This document shows, piece after piece, positions 12,071 through 21,600 of a stretch of DNA of 64,000 nucleotides (the stretch's first letter is position 1; each line of letters starts with the position of its first letter). The notes under the pieces were generated by a model, which was given only the letters and a program-made list of their open reading frames with translations, ran no database searches and was not told the DNA's origin. Source of the stretch: Girardinichthys multiradiatus (Eukaryota > Chordata > Actinopteri > Cyprinodontiformes > Goodeidae); the NCBI RefSeq assembly GCF_021462225.1, contig NC_061802.1, positions 6,219,859-6,283,858 of the forward strand, read 5' to 3'. The translations under genes and the position numbers were made by a program.

Positions 12071-12652
12071 GGTGTTCTAATAAATTTCAAAATTGTTTTT
12101 GTCACTAATGTTATTTTCATTTGATCTAACAATACATCAACTTCATTTAAAGTTATAAACAGAATTTATTATGAAAAATACAAACAGCATTTTAAACAGA
12201 ATGGGGGAAGAAAACATTCAAACAGATCAAGATTACAAGAAACAAAAGGCATAAAATAAAACTATGTACAAGTATTTACAACGGCGACAGCAGGATCAAC
12301 CTGAGTGACTGGTTCCTGGAAAAACCTCTTGAACAGAACAAAGAGGCAGATGTCTTTCTGAACAGAAAGTCTGGCGGTGTGGCTAAATCTCTCGCAAGGT
12401 CAGAGACATGGATGGGATGCTGCAACTGAGACCGGTGGTTAGTCTTTCTGGATGGTGAGTGAAGCATCACACAGGTGGTCTGCAGATGTTTGTGATGCCT
12501 CTTTCTGCTGTCATCGTCCATCAAGTGGGTTTAAAGGGCTGGCTGAATTGACGGCTGCCACATCACTAAGAGGTAATCGGAAAAATGAAGAATTAGAAGA
12601 CGGTGCTCACAAAATATTACAATTAGTTATACCCCTCAAACATTAATCACAT
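12071..12652. other. Harbinger interior between the two genes
   Basis: Non-coding AT-rich DNA after the Myb-like gene, including two AATAAA-like sequences near 12080 and 12160. A minus-strand ORF at 12276-12524 has no recognisable domain. It may be the decayed 3' end of the transposase transcript. Confidence 0.4.
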
Positions 12653-13587
12653 CTATAATATTATACTTGGCTGCAAACAGTAGTCATGTTCTGGTGGTAC
12701 CTCCTCCAGGGCAGACACCTCAGCTGAAAGCTGGTCCTGCCAGAGAGCAACGCTGACTGCCTCAGTCCCGACCTCACCCTCATCCTCTTCTACAGCCTCC
12801 TCTGGGTCATCCTCTGGGGCCATGACATCCCCAGCACCAAGGCAGATGTTGTGGCGGATGGCGCATGCTGTTATGACCTGAAAACAATTTAAAAGAGGGT
12901 GCATTTATGTGTATGTGTATATATTATGTATAATTTATATATAAGATGGATCTAGGTCAAGACGTACGTGAGGTACAAAGGTGTCGTGCACCTCCAGCGC
13001 TTGCAGGAAGATGGCCCTGAATCTGGTTTTCATCATTCCAAAAACACGCTCTATTATAGAGCGTGTTTTTGGAATGATGGCTGTTAAAGCGCTGAGCTCC
13101 CAAACCTTGTCTTGTCCTCTTGTAGGGAGTGATGAGGGGGAGTGGATATTGGAGGCATGGGTACCCTCCATCAGCAAGGATAAAATGCCCTGGAGGAGGA
13201 TAAACTGTACAGTGGGCTGTGGCGGAGCACCCTAGAGTCATGCACTGACCCAGGCCAGCCCACATACGTGTCAATAAAATGGCTCTCAGAAACTGCCAGC
13301 AGAACTATGGAAGGGAAGAGTTTCCTGTTCCTGTAGCACTGACCATCAGGGCTGCTTGGACACCTGAAGTGGATATGGCAGCCGTCAATTGCACCCACAG
13401 CTTTAAGAAAAGCTCTGTGGCGTCTGGTGTCCTCCTGGTTGAAGAAGCGTTTCAGGACTGGGACACTCAGGTTGATCCTGCAGTAAAGGGGTCTGGTCAA
13501 GAAAAGGGAAGAATGGAGATGGAAAAACACATTATTTTTAAGGCATGCTTCTGGATATTTTAAGTGATCAAAGCAAGTAGATACCAA
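12653..13587 (-). pseudogene. HARBI1-like DDE transposase, frameshifted
   Basis: Read right to left, it contains VGAIDGCHIHF (first catalytic Asp), YRNRKLFPSIVLLAV, VGWPGSVHDSRVLR (second Asp), ILADGGYPCL, TPYK and then IIERVFGMMKTRFR (catalytic Glu region). It ends with CAIRHNICLGAGD and an acidic tail. This is the HARBI1/PIF nuclease fold. Two frameshifts break it: one near 13205 and a +1 in an A-run at about 13066-13070, inside a perfect palindrome. A small intron with donor GTACGT lies before VITACAIRHN, whose acceptor TTTTCAG is near 12880. The N-terminal segment looks incomplete. Confidence 0.85.
13031..13079. repeat. 49-bp perfect palindrome in the transposase
   Basis: Two 24-base arms, CATCATTCCAAAAACACGCT(CTAT) and its exact reverse complement, are separated by one base. 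The palindrome spans the codons for HSKTRSIIERVFGMM, so both strands read KTRSIIERVFGMM. One arm carries the extra base that shifts the transposase frame. Confidence 0.95.
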
Positions 13588-13679
13588 TACACCAAAAACA
13601 CTGCATTATTATATAATTATCTAAGAACAGCCAGAGGGGATCAAATACTTTATAATTCCCATCTATCTTAAAATTTAAA

Positions 13680-13712
13680 GTTGTTGTTTATAATATATAT
13701 ATATATATATAA
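13680..13712. repeat. TA microsatellite in the Harbinger element
   Basis: A short run of alternating TA (about 10 units) lies in the non-coding part between the transposase and the right inverted repeat. Confidence 0.8.
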
Positions 13713-13812
13713 AATATGTCAACATACATTAGCCATAAAGTTGCTATCTCTTTGTTTATTGGCTAGTTAAATCAAACATTTTTTTTACCTGAACATGATT
13801 GTCTCTGGATTG

Positions 13813-14931
13813 TACCTGGAATCAGAAATTATAATGCTAACTGAATTATAAATAACTTTTAAAACATATAGCACATTTCTTCATTAAAAATTCATATTGT
13901 AAAGCTTATTTATTCTCAATCACACTCTCCAGCGATACAGTTGGATTACATAAAACTGACCATTTATTCTGGTTAACCTTAATATCACCTGAAATATTAA
14001 ATCGATTTTCAGTAACAATTAAAATAATAACATAAACTGTTAGAAATCACTTGTGTTAAACGTTCACTGTGATGACTGCCAGTGGGAGCTTAGTGCCGAT
14101 AGTCCGGTCAGATCTCTACCGGGCTAGCTCACCTCACCGCCGGTAGGGCTGGCCAGGCAAGCCGGTTACCATGCCGGGAACGGAAAACTCCGAACACGTC
14201 GGAGCACATTTGAAATTAAGCGATGTCTTGATAAATCAAGAAGATATTTCACGTCTACATAGTTATATTCCCGCACTAAAAACATTGTAGAACTTAATTT
14301 GTGTCACAGAAAGTGTAATTTTCCACAATTTACTCACAGCTTTTGTTGCTATGGTCCGCCATGGCTTCCCCTGCCTGACCAATCCGCTTCGACCCGCAAT
14401 GAATGATGGGAAATGATGGGCCGCGAAGGATACACACAACGCATCCTTCAAATCGGGCGAAATAAGGACACATTTGTTGGCAGCATTTGCTCGGAATGAT
14501 TCATGAATTGGGACAGCCTTCGTCGCCGTGTTGTAATGTAATCGGCCTACAAATACGGCCTTCGAAGGATGCAGCCCTGAGGCTGACTTCCGGGTCAGCC
14601 TCGGCGTTGGTACATTCCCTTTCCGGTTGATTTTCTGAAATGTAACTTTGTTTTCTGAAATGTACATTTGTTTTCTGAAATGTAAATTTGTTTTCTGAAA
14701 TGTAAATTTGTTTCGCATCTTGTTAAATTGTTTTCTGAAATGTAAATGTGTTTTCTGAAATGTAAATTTGTTTTCCGAAATGTAAATTTGTTTTCTGAAA
14801 TGTAAAAGTGTTTTCCGAAATGTAAATTTGTTTTCTGAAATGTAAAAGTGTTTTCTGAAATGTAAATTTGTTTTCTGAAATGTAAATTTGTTTCGGTACT
14901 TGTAAAAGTGTTTTGCACCCCACGGCCACCG
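13813..14931 (-). repeat. Right long inverted repeat of the Harbinger element
   Basis: Reverse complement of the left arm. It holds a second ATG exon (14363-14339 on the minus strand, MADHSNKS) with donor GTGAGT, the same intron, and the same TTCCAG acceptor ending at 13816. It is about 140 bp longer than the left arm because its outer part has about 13 rather than 7 copies of the 20-bp unit (14631-14895). The open frames across those units are repeat artefacts. Confidence 0.85.
14631..14895. repeat. 20-bp tandem array at the Harbinger right end
   Basis: About 13 head-to-tail units of the type TTTTCTGAAATGTAAATTTG run from near the right terminus inward. One divergent unit contains CGCATCTTGTTAAATTG. 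Such subterminal arrays often serve as transposase or accessory-protein binding sites. That role is inferred here. Confidence 0.9.
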
Positions 14932-15909
14932 TACTAAACTCGTCATGTCGTCCTAAACTGGATTCTAAGCAAACCCGGCAATTTAAACTTTAAAATTTAT
15001 CTAGGAATTTTAAGAAGATTTTAAGAAACAGAGCCCAAAAAACAATTGATATGCTGTAAATACAGATTCACATTTGTTTTTCCCTGACACTTAGATATTT
15101 TATGACAAAGTGTTTGCTGCAAGGAAAAAAGTAATTTACTGTAATTTTTTTAATTTAAAATTTAAAACAATTGCTAAAAATATGTAAGGAATAAAACAAT
15201 GCTACTGCTCATAATTTCAGAACAAAGGTTGTTGCCTAAAATTAATACAGTGTAGGTTTTTTAAAGAATAATGATCAGAAAAACGACGAACATACAGTTA
15301 TATTAATTTAAATACAGCAGTTTTAGGACAGTAATCAAACGAACAAAAAGTAGTTTGATGCTCTCCTTAAAATAATTAGGACTCTCCGCTCTCCAACTCA
15401 GGACAACTGTGCTTAATGTAATTTTAAAATACGACTTTCTTGTGAGCAAAATTAGGTTTTGTTTGCCAGTTGTTTCTATGAGGACTCGAACTCTTGCCTC
15501 ATGACGTTTATACAGCATCGGGATCGCAATACGTTTGGCTTATGAACTTTATTTACAGGTACACATTATACAATGGCAGACATTCGCTTTTGTTGTTCTG
15601 ACATTCGTTGTAAAAATGTTCAAACTGTCTTACTATTTTTGAGTAATTGACCCGGCTGTTTCTAACACAAAATGTGTGGTTTAAATACGGTGTCATGCCG
15701 GAAGCGCTCTACATTTATACTGCAGTCAAAGGGATTTTACTCTCAGCAGTAAATAAATGGGTGTATAAAGGTATTGCATCTTAATACACTTTAACATATG
15801 TAACGCCATGTAGACGTAAAGTCACCTATCTGAGTGTTTCGTGAAAAATGCGCACAGAGGCCACATTCCGGAAGAACAACTACCACATGGGGTCCTTGTC
15901 AAATCCTGT
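14932..15909. other. Intergenic, no gene seen
   Basis: AT-rich DNA between the Harbinger element and tRNA-Arg. No recognisable ORF, repeat termini or RNA gene were found. The short minus-strand ORF at 15303-15518 has no domain features. Confidence 0.5.
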
Positions 15910-15982
15910 GGGCCAGTGGCGCAATGGATAACGCGTCTGACTACGGATCAGAAGATTCTAGGTTCGACTCCTGGCTGGCTCG
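15910..15982 (+). tRNA. tRNA-Arg (anticodon ACG)
   Basis: A 73-nt intronless tRNA. The acceptor GGGCCAG pairs with CTGGCTC (one G-U), and the D arm is TGGCGCAATGGATAACGC. The anticodon loop CTACGGA carries ACG at 15943-15945, and GGTTCGACTCC forms the B box. The T stem has one U-G wobble (CTAGG/CCTGG) where the usual vertebrate gene has CCAGG. A T-run follows at 15987. It looks functional. Confidence 0.97.
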
Positions 15983-16599
15983 ATATTTTTTTTTTCCGTA
16001 AAGCATCTCGAATAATAGTTTGGGTAAGATTGTATTTTAAGGTTAGCAGTCCACCGTTGTCATTTTGTTCGTTCCTTCTTCCACATTGTGTCTGAAAAAA
16101 AAAACCTTTTTTAGCAGTTTATATTTCATTGTTTTTCCTCTAACAAGTCGGGCATAAAACGGCCAATTTGGCCGAGATGACAAAGGTAAGAGGTACAAAG
16201 GTACGAGATGGCAAAAGCCAAAGAGACCAGACGTTTTTTTTTTTTTTCAAGTTTTTTTCAGCTATTCAGTTGTATTACATTTAAAATAGACTTACCGGAA
16301 CACCAGGCTCCGGACTTCTTCAAAAGCTTGATAAAATGTTATTAGTTTCTTTAAAAAGAGATAATTAAGAAAATTAGCAAAAACACCTGCTTATTTTTGA
16401 AAATTCAGCCGAAAAAAACAGTTGGAAGTGCCAAACGCGACGGAGAGTCTAAATTCGCGAAATTATAATAGGTCTAGGTTTTCAAAATGATTTTACTGAA
16501 GACGTAAGCGCGTTAGACATCTTTGCCCAACAGGTGGCGCCATACTTCCACCAGAAAATTTCCTATAATTCAGCATCACACAGTTGAGTTTAATATTGT
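15983..16599. other. tRNA-Arg 3' flank, no gene seen
   Basis: This contains the T-run terminator, a second long T-run near 16236 and a small CGGCCAATTTGGCCG palindrome near 16159. No coding or repeat family was recognised. Confidence 0.5.
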
Positions 16600-17081
16600 C
16601 TACAGAATAGAGTTGCCAACCGTCCCTTGAAAAATGGAATCGTCCCATATTTAGAATAAAAAGTACGCGTCCCGTATTGAGCTGAAACGGGACGCACGTA
16701 GTCCCGTATTATTAGGTGGATCAAAAATCTTCACTAAAATGTCAATAGAATTAATAAATGATGCGGTGCTTTATATTTAACATTACGGTAAATTCATTAC
16801 CAGCCATATCCTGCTCTGTGACCAATGAGCTGACAGAATATTTCGACTCATCTCATTGGCCAGCAGGTACCGTTGCTAAGGGTAGATACAGGTGTTACGT
16901 CGATTCGCGTTTTCCCATCAGATACGGTTTCCCCAGCGTGTCCTCGCCGCTTACGTGACAAAAAAGGCCCGTGTTTGTTCAGCGCACCGTGCTTCCGCCG
17001 CAGGAGATCTACGGACACCGTGAAAGTTCAAACAACGTGTTTCGGCGAAGTTGTCCCACTTTTTTACAACTGTGCTCTCAT

Positions 17082-17088
17082 GATAGAT

Positions 17089-17137
<49 letters not shown>

Positions 17138-17138
17138 A
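17082..17138. repeat. GATA tetranucleotide microsatellite
   Basis: About 14 nearly perfect GATA units lie inside the hAT element, just upstream of the remaining transposase frame. Confidence 0.95.
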
Positions 17139-17187
17139 AGGTGGATGCAAGTTCTTCAGACAGCTGACATCCCCAACATCCAGGCTA

Positions 17188-17427
17188 TTGTACCCTTTTG
17201 TCCTCAGCATCCCTTCTTCTAGTGGGTTTGTGGAAAATATTTTCTCCATCATGAAAAATAAGTGGACTGATGTGAGGAACAAATGTTCTACTGAATTAAT
17301 GAGAAGTGAGCTAATTGTCAGTCTAATTAATGAAATGTCCTGCTCAGAGTTTTACTCTGTAGTCCTGAAAAGCAAACAACTCCTTGCAGCAGCAAGAGCT
17401 CAAATGAAATATAAATGGAAAAAATAG
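17188..17427 (+). pseudogene. hAT transposase C-terminal dimerisation fragment
   Basis: The frame reads IPSSSGFVENIFSIMKNKW followed by TDVRNKCSTELMRSEL and ends KYKWKK. This matches the hAT C-terminal dimerisation region, where the usual form is SxxFVERVFSxMxxKWxxxRNRxxxxLIxxEL. About 80 residues remain of a protein normally 500-700 long. The N-terminal zinc finger and most of the RNase H-like core are gone. Confidence 0.85.
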
Positions 17428-17947
17428 GTTGTTTCCACATAATTCAGCACTGCAGTTTTTAGTTCACTAGTTCAATATTTTTTTCACTACACCTGTACAG
17501 TCATGGCCTTTAAGGCACAAGTGTTTATGTTTACAACTTTTCTACAGACTTTTTGTTTCCACTAAATGCACTATTACAAAAATGTTTTGCATTATACTGT
17601 TATGCTTTTTTATATTGTTTTAAGTTAAGCAGGACGGAGGTCTTTTCAATAGTGGTTTATTTATTTCAGAAGGATATTTGTTTTTGTCTAGTAATTTTAT
17701 TTTGCAAAAAGAATAAATTATTTTATAAATTGCTGTATAATTGTTTTTCCATGGATATTTGTATCAGTCAAAACATGCATCGAATTAAACTTGGGTTCGA
17801 GTCAAAGTCATTTCACACAAAGAAAAAGGGTGAAAAAAAAAAAAAATAATTACCAGGCCGGTAGAGGTGCAGACAGTGGAGTTGGATAGCCCTACCAGGA
17901 GGTGTCCCTTATTTATTTATCAAGGAGTTGGCAACCCTACTACAGAA

Positions 17948-18350
17948 GCGTGCTTATGATGATGCGTCATATGATGTAAGTTTGATTAAACGTCTATGTA
18001 ATAACTGCAAACCCATATGGCTATGGTCACTCTGCGGCCTTTTGTTATTATTCCACTTCATGTTACAGTGGTTTATGGTTCATTACTTTGCCGTAAAATT
18101 TTATTTCGAAAAAAAAAAAAATAGAAGCTACGAGATTACAAGTAGTCAATATAACATGCCGATTTTTATTCCACATAACAGCTAAGTAGCTAATTGAATT
18201 AAGAGCGGGGGAGGGCGTATGGAAGAGAGGAGGGATCTGACAGTGGGCACCGGGCAGACTCACAGGCTGCAGATGAAGTTTTCAGTCACACATCCCGGTG
18301 GGACTTTAAGGAATTCAAAATAACCTTCCAGACTCCACCGTGCGACTGAC
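17948..18350. other. Upstream region and 5' UTR of gpc5
   Basis: About 400 bp between the hAT element and the gpc5 start. The last 150 bp are GC- and purine-richer (AGCGGGGGAGGG near 18203). No TATA box is evident. It probably holds the proximal promoter and 5' leader. Confidence 0.45.
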
Positions 18351-18473
18351 ATGTTGCGATGTTCCCCGATGACATACAAAGCGTTCACTTGGTTTGGGTC
18401 ATTTTGTTGTGTTTTGCACTTCTACCGGAGGCTGGCTGTAGGTCAGCCGATGCAGGCAGCTGTCATGAGGTGA
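18351..18473 (+). promoter_or_regulatory. Overlapping upstream ORF at the gpc5 start
   Basis: An ATG eight bases before the gpc5 ATG opens a 40-codon out-of-frame ORF that ends at TGA 18471-18473, inside gpc5 exon 1. If the cap site is further upstream, ribosomes meet this ATG first, which would lower gpc5 translation. Expression is not shown. Confidence 0.4.
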
Positions 18474-18536
18474 AGATAGCTTACATGATGCGCCAGATAG
18501 GCCCCGTGGATTTGGTGCCAGAAAGACCGGGTACAG
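18359..18536 (+). CDS. gpc5: gpc5 exon 1: start codon and signal peptide
   Basis: This encodes [20 protein letters not shown], a hydrophobic signal peptide, then [20 protein letters not shown] up to PERPGT. It ends in phase 1 at donor CAG/GTCAGT (18537). The start is chosen because it is the only in-frame ATG before the signal peptide. Confidence 0.85.
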
Positions 18537-18661
18537 GTCAGTCAGTAAATATGATGTAATTTGCGTATTTATAACGCAGCATTCACAATGTTCTATAAAC
18601 TAAACCTTAAATACAAAAAATGTGATTTATATTTAATAAGGCAAATAAAGGTGTTGTCATG

Positions 18662-18698
<37 letters not shown>

Positions 18699-21600
18699 GC
18701 TATTAATATATATATATATATATAGGCTATTAATTCAATGTTATATTTTAATTAAATATTATTTCTACCACAGGTTAAGCATGGTACGTTTTTACTTTCA
18801 GGGTGATAATTTTAAAAGAAATACGTTAGCTTCACAATTTCACTTATTAGTTATCTATTTTCAATATTTTGCACAAGTCAAGAGCTTGTCCTCATTTTAT
18901 TTTTGTTTAGCATCTAAAGAGCTGGAATGTTTTGTAATTTTTAAAGCACTCTTGAGAAATAGCTCTCCAGGGTTTCCGAAGGTCCTTTACATTTGTAATT
19001 AGATTTGTTGCGCTTATTTTAAGTGTAGTAATTGCATCTTACTGTGGTCATAGAATATTTGGTTTTATTTGTTTATTTTTGAATCTATCTATAAATTATT
19101 CAAGCACAAAACATCTGTAGCCAATAACTTAGTTTTTAAAACAACCAAGTTTTAATTGCATTTTAAGTGCTTTAATATTGTAAAAACAATACTACTTTTT
19201 ACTACACAGAAAATGCCAAAGCAATCCATATTTACCAGGGTGCTTTGCAAAGAGATGATAAAGTCCTTGCATATCTTGCATCCATCACAATTATGCTATA
19301 TACGCAAAGTCTTTATATGCAGTATGTGTCGTTAAATATATTTCAATAAATCAGACCAGAAAATAAAACAAACTTTAATTGGCACATCTGAACAAACTAG
19401 TTGAACATGATGTAAAAGTAATTTTAGAGCAAAATAGTTTTTCAAAGACAAAAAAACTGGACTTTAGAGTGGTATATGACATCCCCCAGTTAATCATTTT
19501 CCAATTACCAGAGCCTCATCAGAAATGCTCTCAGTTCCAAATTGGACAAAACTGTCGCCGTACTGAAAGGTCTTAGAAAATCAAAATTTCAGTATTTTTA
19601 TACTTACTGCTGTCTGCAAAAAAATTATATAAGGTATGTCTTGGTTTGGTGCTGAGACTGGGCTGTTTAGATGGGTTAGAGCTGCAGAATATATTTATCT
19701 GAATCATTATCTCAATAGGAAATTGTGCAAAATTACAATCCAAAAGGACTGCTAGGATGTAATATTTGGTCAGCTGTTATGTTTCTTGTGCCACTATCTG
19801 CTAATAAGTTATTGGGCCAGTTGGAAAGATTTTAACCCTTATTTATGATCACACCTGGTATATATCTTAGTGAACAAGGTCATAAAGTTCAGTGAGAGGA
19901 CTATGAACATTGCAGTGTTGGAAAATATATAGGAGTAGTGAAGGAAAAAGGGGTCAACTGTGATTCATACTCCCATCGAAATATTTAGTAATAATATTGC
20001 AATATCATGTGTTCCAACTATTGTGCCGGCCAATAAAAATATCTGATCTTAAGCCAAAATGTAATTATCTGAAATGTTGGTTTAATGAAGGCTTAAGTTT
20101 TCTTAACGGCCTGCACATGTTTATCAAAAATCCAGTTGAACTATGGATTTTCCTATTTCAGAGAACAGACTTGAAAATAATTGAAACAGTGTGGGAATCT
20201 GGACAGACTGGAACAAAACACAGCCAGCGTCCAAAGAAGAGCTTTGGAATAATCATTAAAAGAAAATATTCCTAAAGATTACTCAATAGAAACGTAAGAG
20301 ATCTCGGAGAGATTGGGTTGTGTTAAGGAATGAAAGTGGTGAGGCATTTTTTACTTAAAAAAGAAAAAAATGGCAACTCTAAATGTTAGCATTTTTTTTA
20401 TACAAACAATTTCATATACAATAACTTATTTGCAATGTCATACATTTTTTATATTCTATTTTTTCCACTTCTTCATAATCTAATTTAGGCAAATCTCCCT
20501 AATTTATTCCTGTAATTATTTAAAACTTACACAATGCTTCTCTTAGTTTTGTTTATGTAAAGCGTTAGTCATAGTGGCAGCATTGGTGGTCTGTTTGTTA
20601 TTTTCACTGTGAGACATAGGCAAATTCCTAATGGGCAGAGGAAGATAATGGATATTTCTGCCAAAAATTGAGTAAAAAGACTGGAGACAATTTATGTATG
20701 TATGTGAGAGAACAAATAAATTCTTTTTAAGCAAACCAATTTCATTTTAGATGCATTGCGAGCATTTAGAGGAGATAACAGTTTTGCATTTTTAGCAAAT
20801 GACGCCTTATTTTGTGGGACAGTAGTGGGGTGAACAAGCTTTTTACCAAATAGATGTACTTGTGCTCTTTAAATATATTATGTGCAAAGTGGAGCCAGCT
20901 CAGTGACAACTCAAACTCCATATTGTTGAGTAAGAACTTTGTTCCTGTAAGCAGATCTACAGTGATTTTCACACCGGGCTCCCTATGCATTTATTAGCAT
21001 TACTGGTTAAAAATAAAAGCTTTAAAAAACAATTTATTGCAGTAGCATAATGTCCCATTAAAAAATCTGGAAAAATCGAACCTTTAATTTAATTTCATTT
21101 ATTCAGTGGTGTTATGATTATGAATCTGAGAATATTATTTAATATTAAATATTAATATTTTATCAAATAATATTTCGGTCTGTTAAGGGTTGTCCTGTGA
21201 ATACCAGCCCAGTAAGGCGATGGTATTAGGACAAAATAGAAAGGTGTGAGACGAGCTCTGACATTATTGAACAGCATAAACTCTGCACATATATGGAATG
21301 AATTCACACAATTTCTTAAAATACAAGAATTTATTAACAAAAATAAGTCAACTCAAAGTCAAACATATATCAACAAACGTATTACTATGCTAAAACAATC
21401 CAACTAAACTACCAAGCAGAATTCTGATCAAATTCAAAAAAAGGGGGAAGCAAAATCCTTTGCTTCCCCCTTCCACCTGTGTGTCTCAAGAAGTCAAGTG
21501 AAGATGCAACTGGAGAGACTGAATAAGAATAAGGCTGCAGGTCCAGATCATGTCAGCCCTAGAGTCCTGAAGGCCTGTGCAGAGCAGCTCTGTGGGATTC

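Larger units (their letters stand above)
10131..14931. mobile_element. Harbinger-superfamily transposon with very long inverted repeats
   Basis: A 4.8-kb element bounded by CGGTGGCC...GGCCACCG, with inverted repeats of about 1.0-1.1 kb (left 10131-11106, right 13813-14931). It carries the two genes expected of Harbinger elements in convergent orientation: a Myb/SANT-like protein on the plus strand (10560-12070) and a HARBI1-type nuclease on the minus strand (12653-13587). Both are broken by frameshifts. The exact ends are uncertain: TA lies on both sides, and TACTAAA occurs next to both ends, so a short target duplication cannot be fixed by eye. Confidence 0.85.
16608..17939 (+). mobile_element. 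hAT transposon, internally deleted, with perfect 8-bp target duplication
   Basis: A 1332-bp element with ends TAGAGTTGCCAAC and, in inverted orientation, TAGGGTTGCCAACTCC. It is flanked on both sides by CTACAGAA (16600-16607 and 17940-17947), the 8-bp duplication typical of hAT. It retains only the C-terminal end of a transposase (17188-17427). A GATA microsatellite has expanded inside it. Confidence 0.92.

Noticed and set aside
14263..14946. 227-residue minus-strand ORF with repeats of YISENKFTFQKT
   Set aside because: It is a translation of the 20-bp non-coding array and inverted repeat of the Harbinger element. The same peptide appears in several frames and in the left arm.
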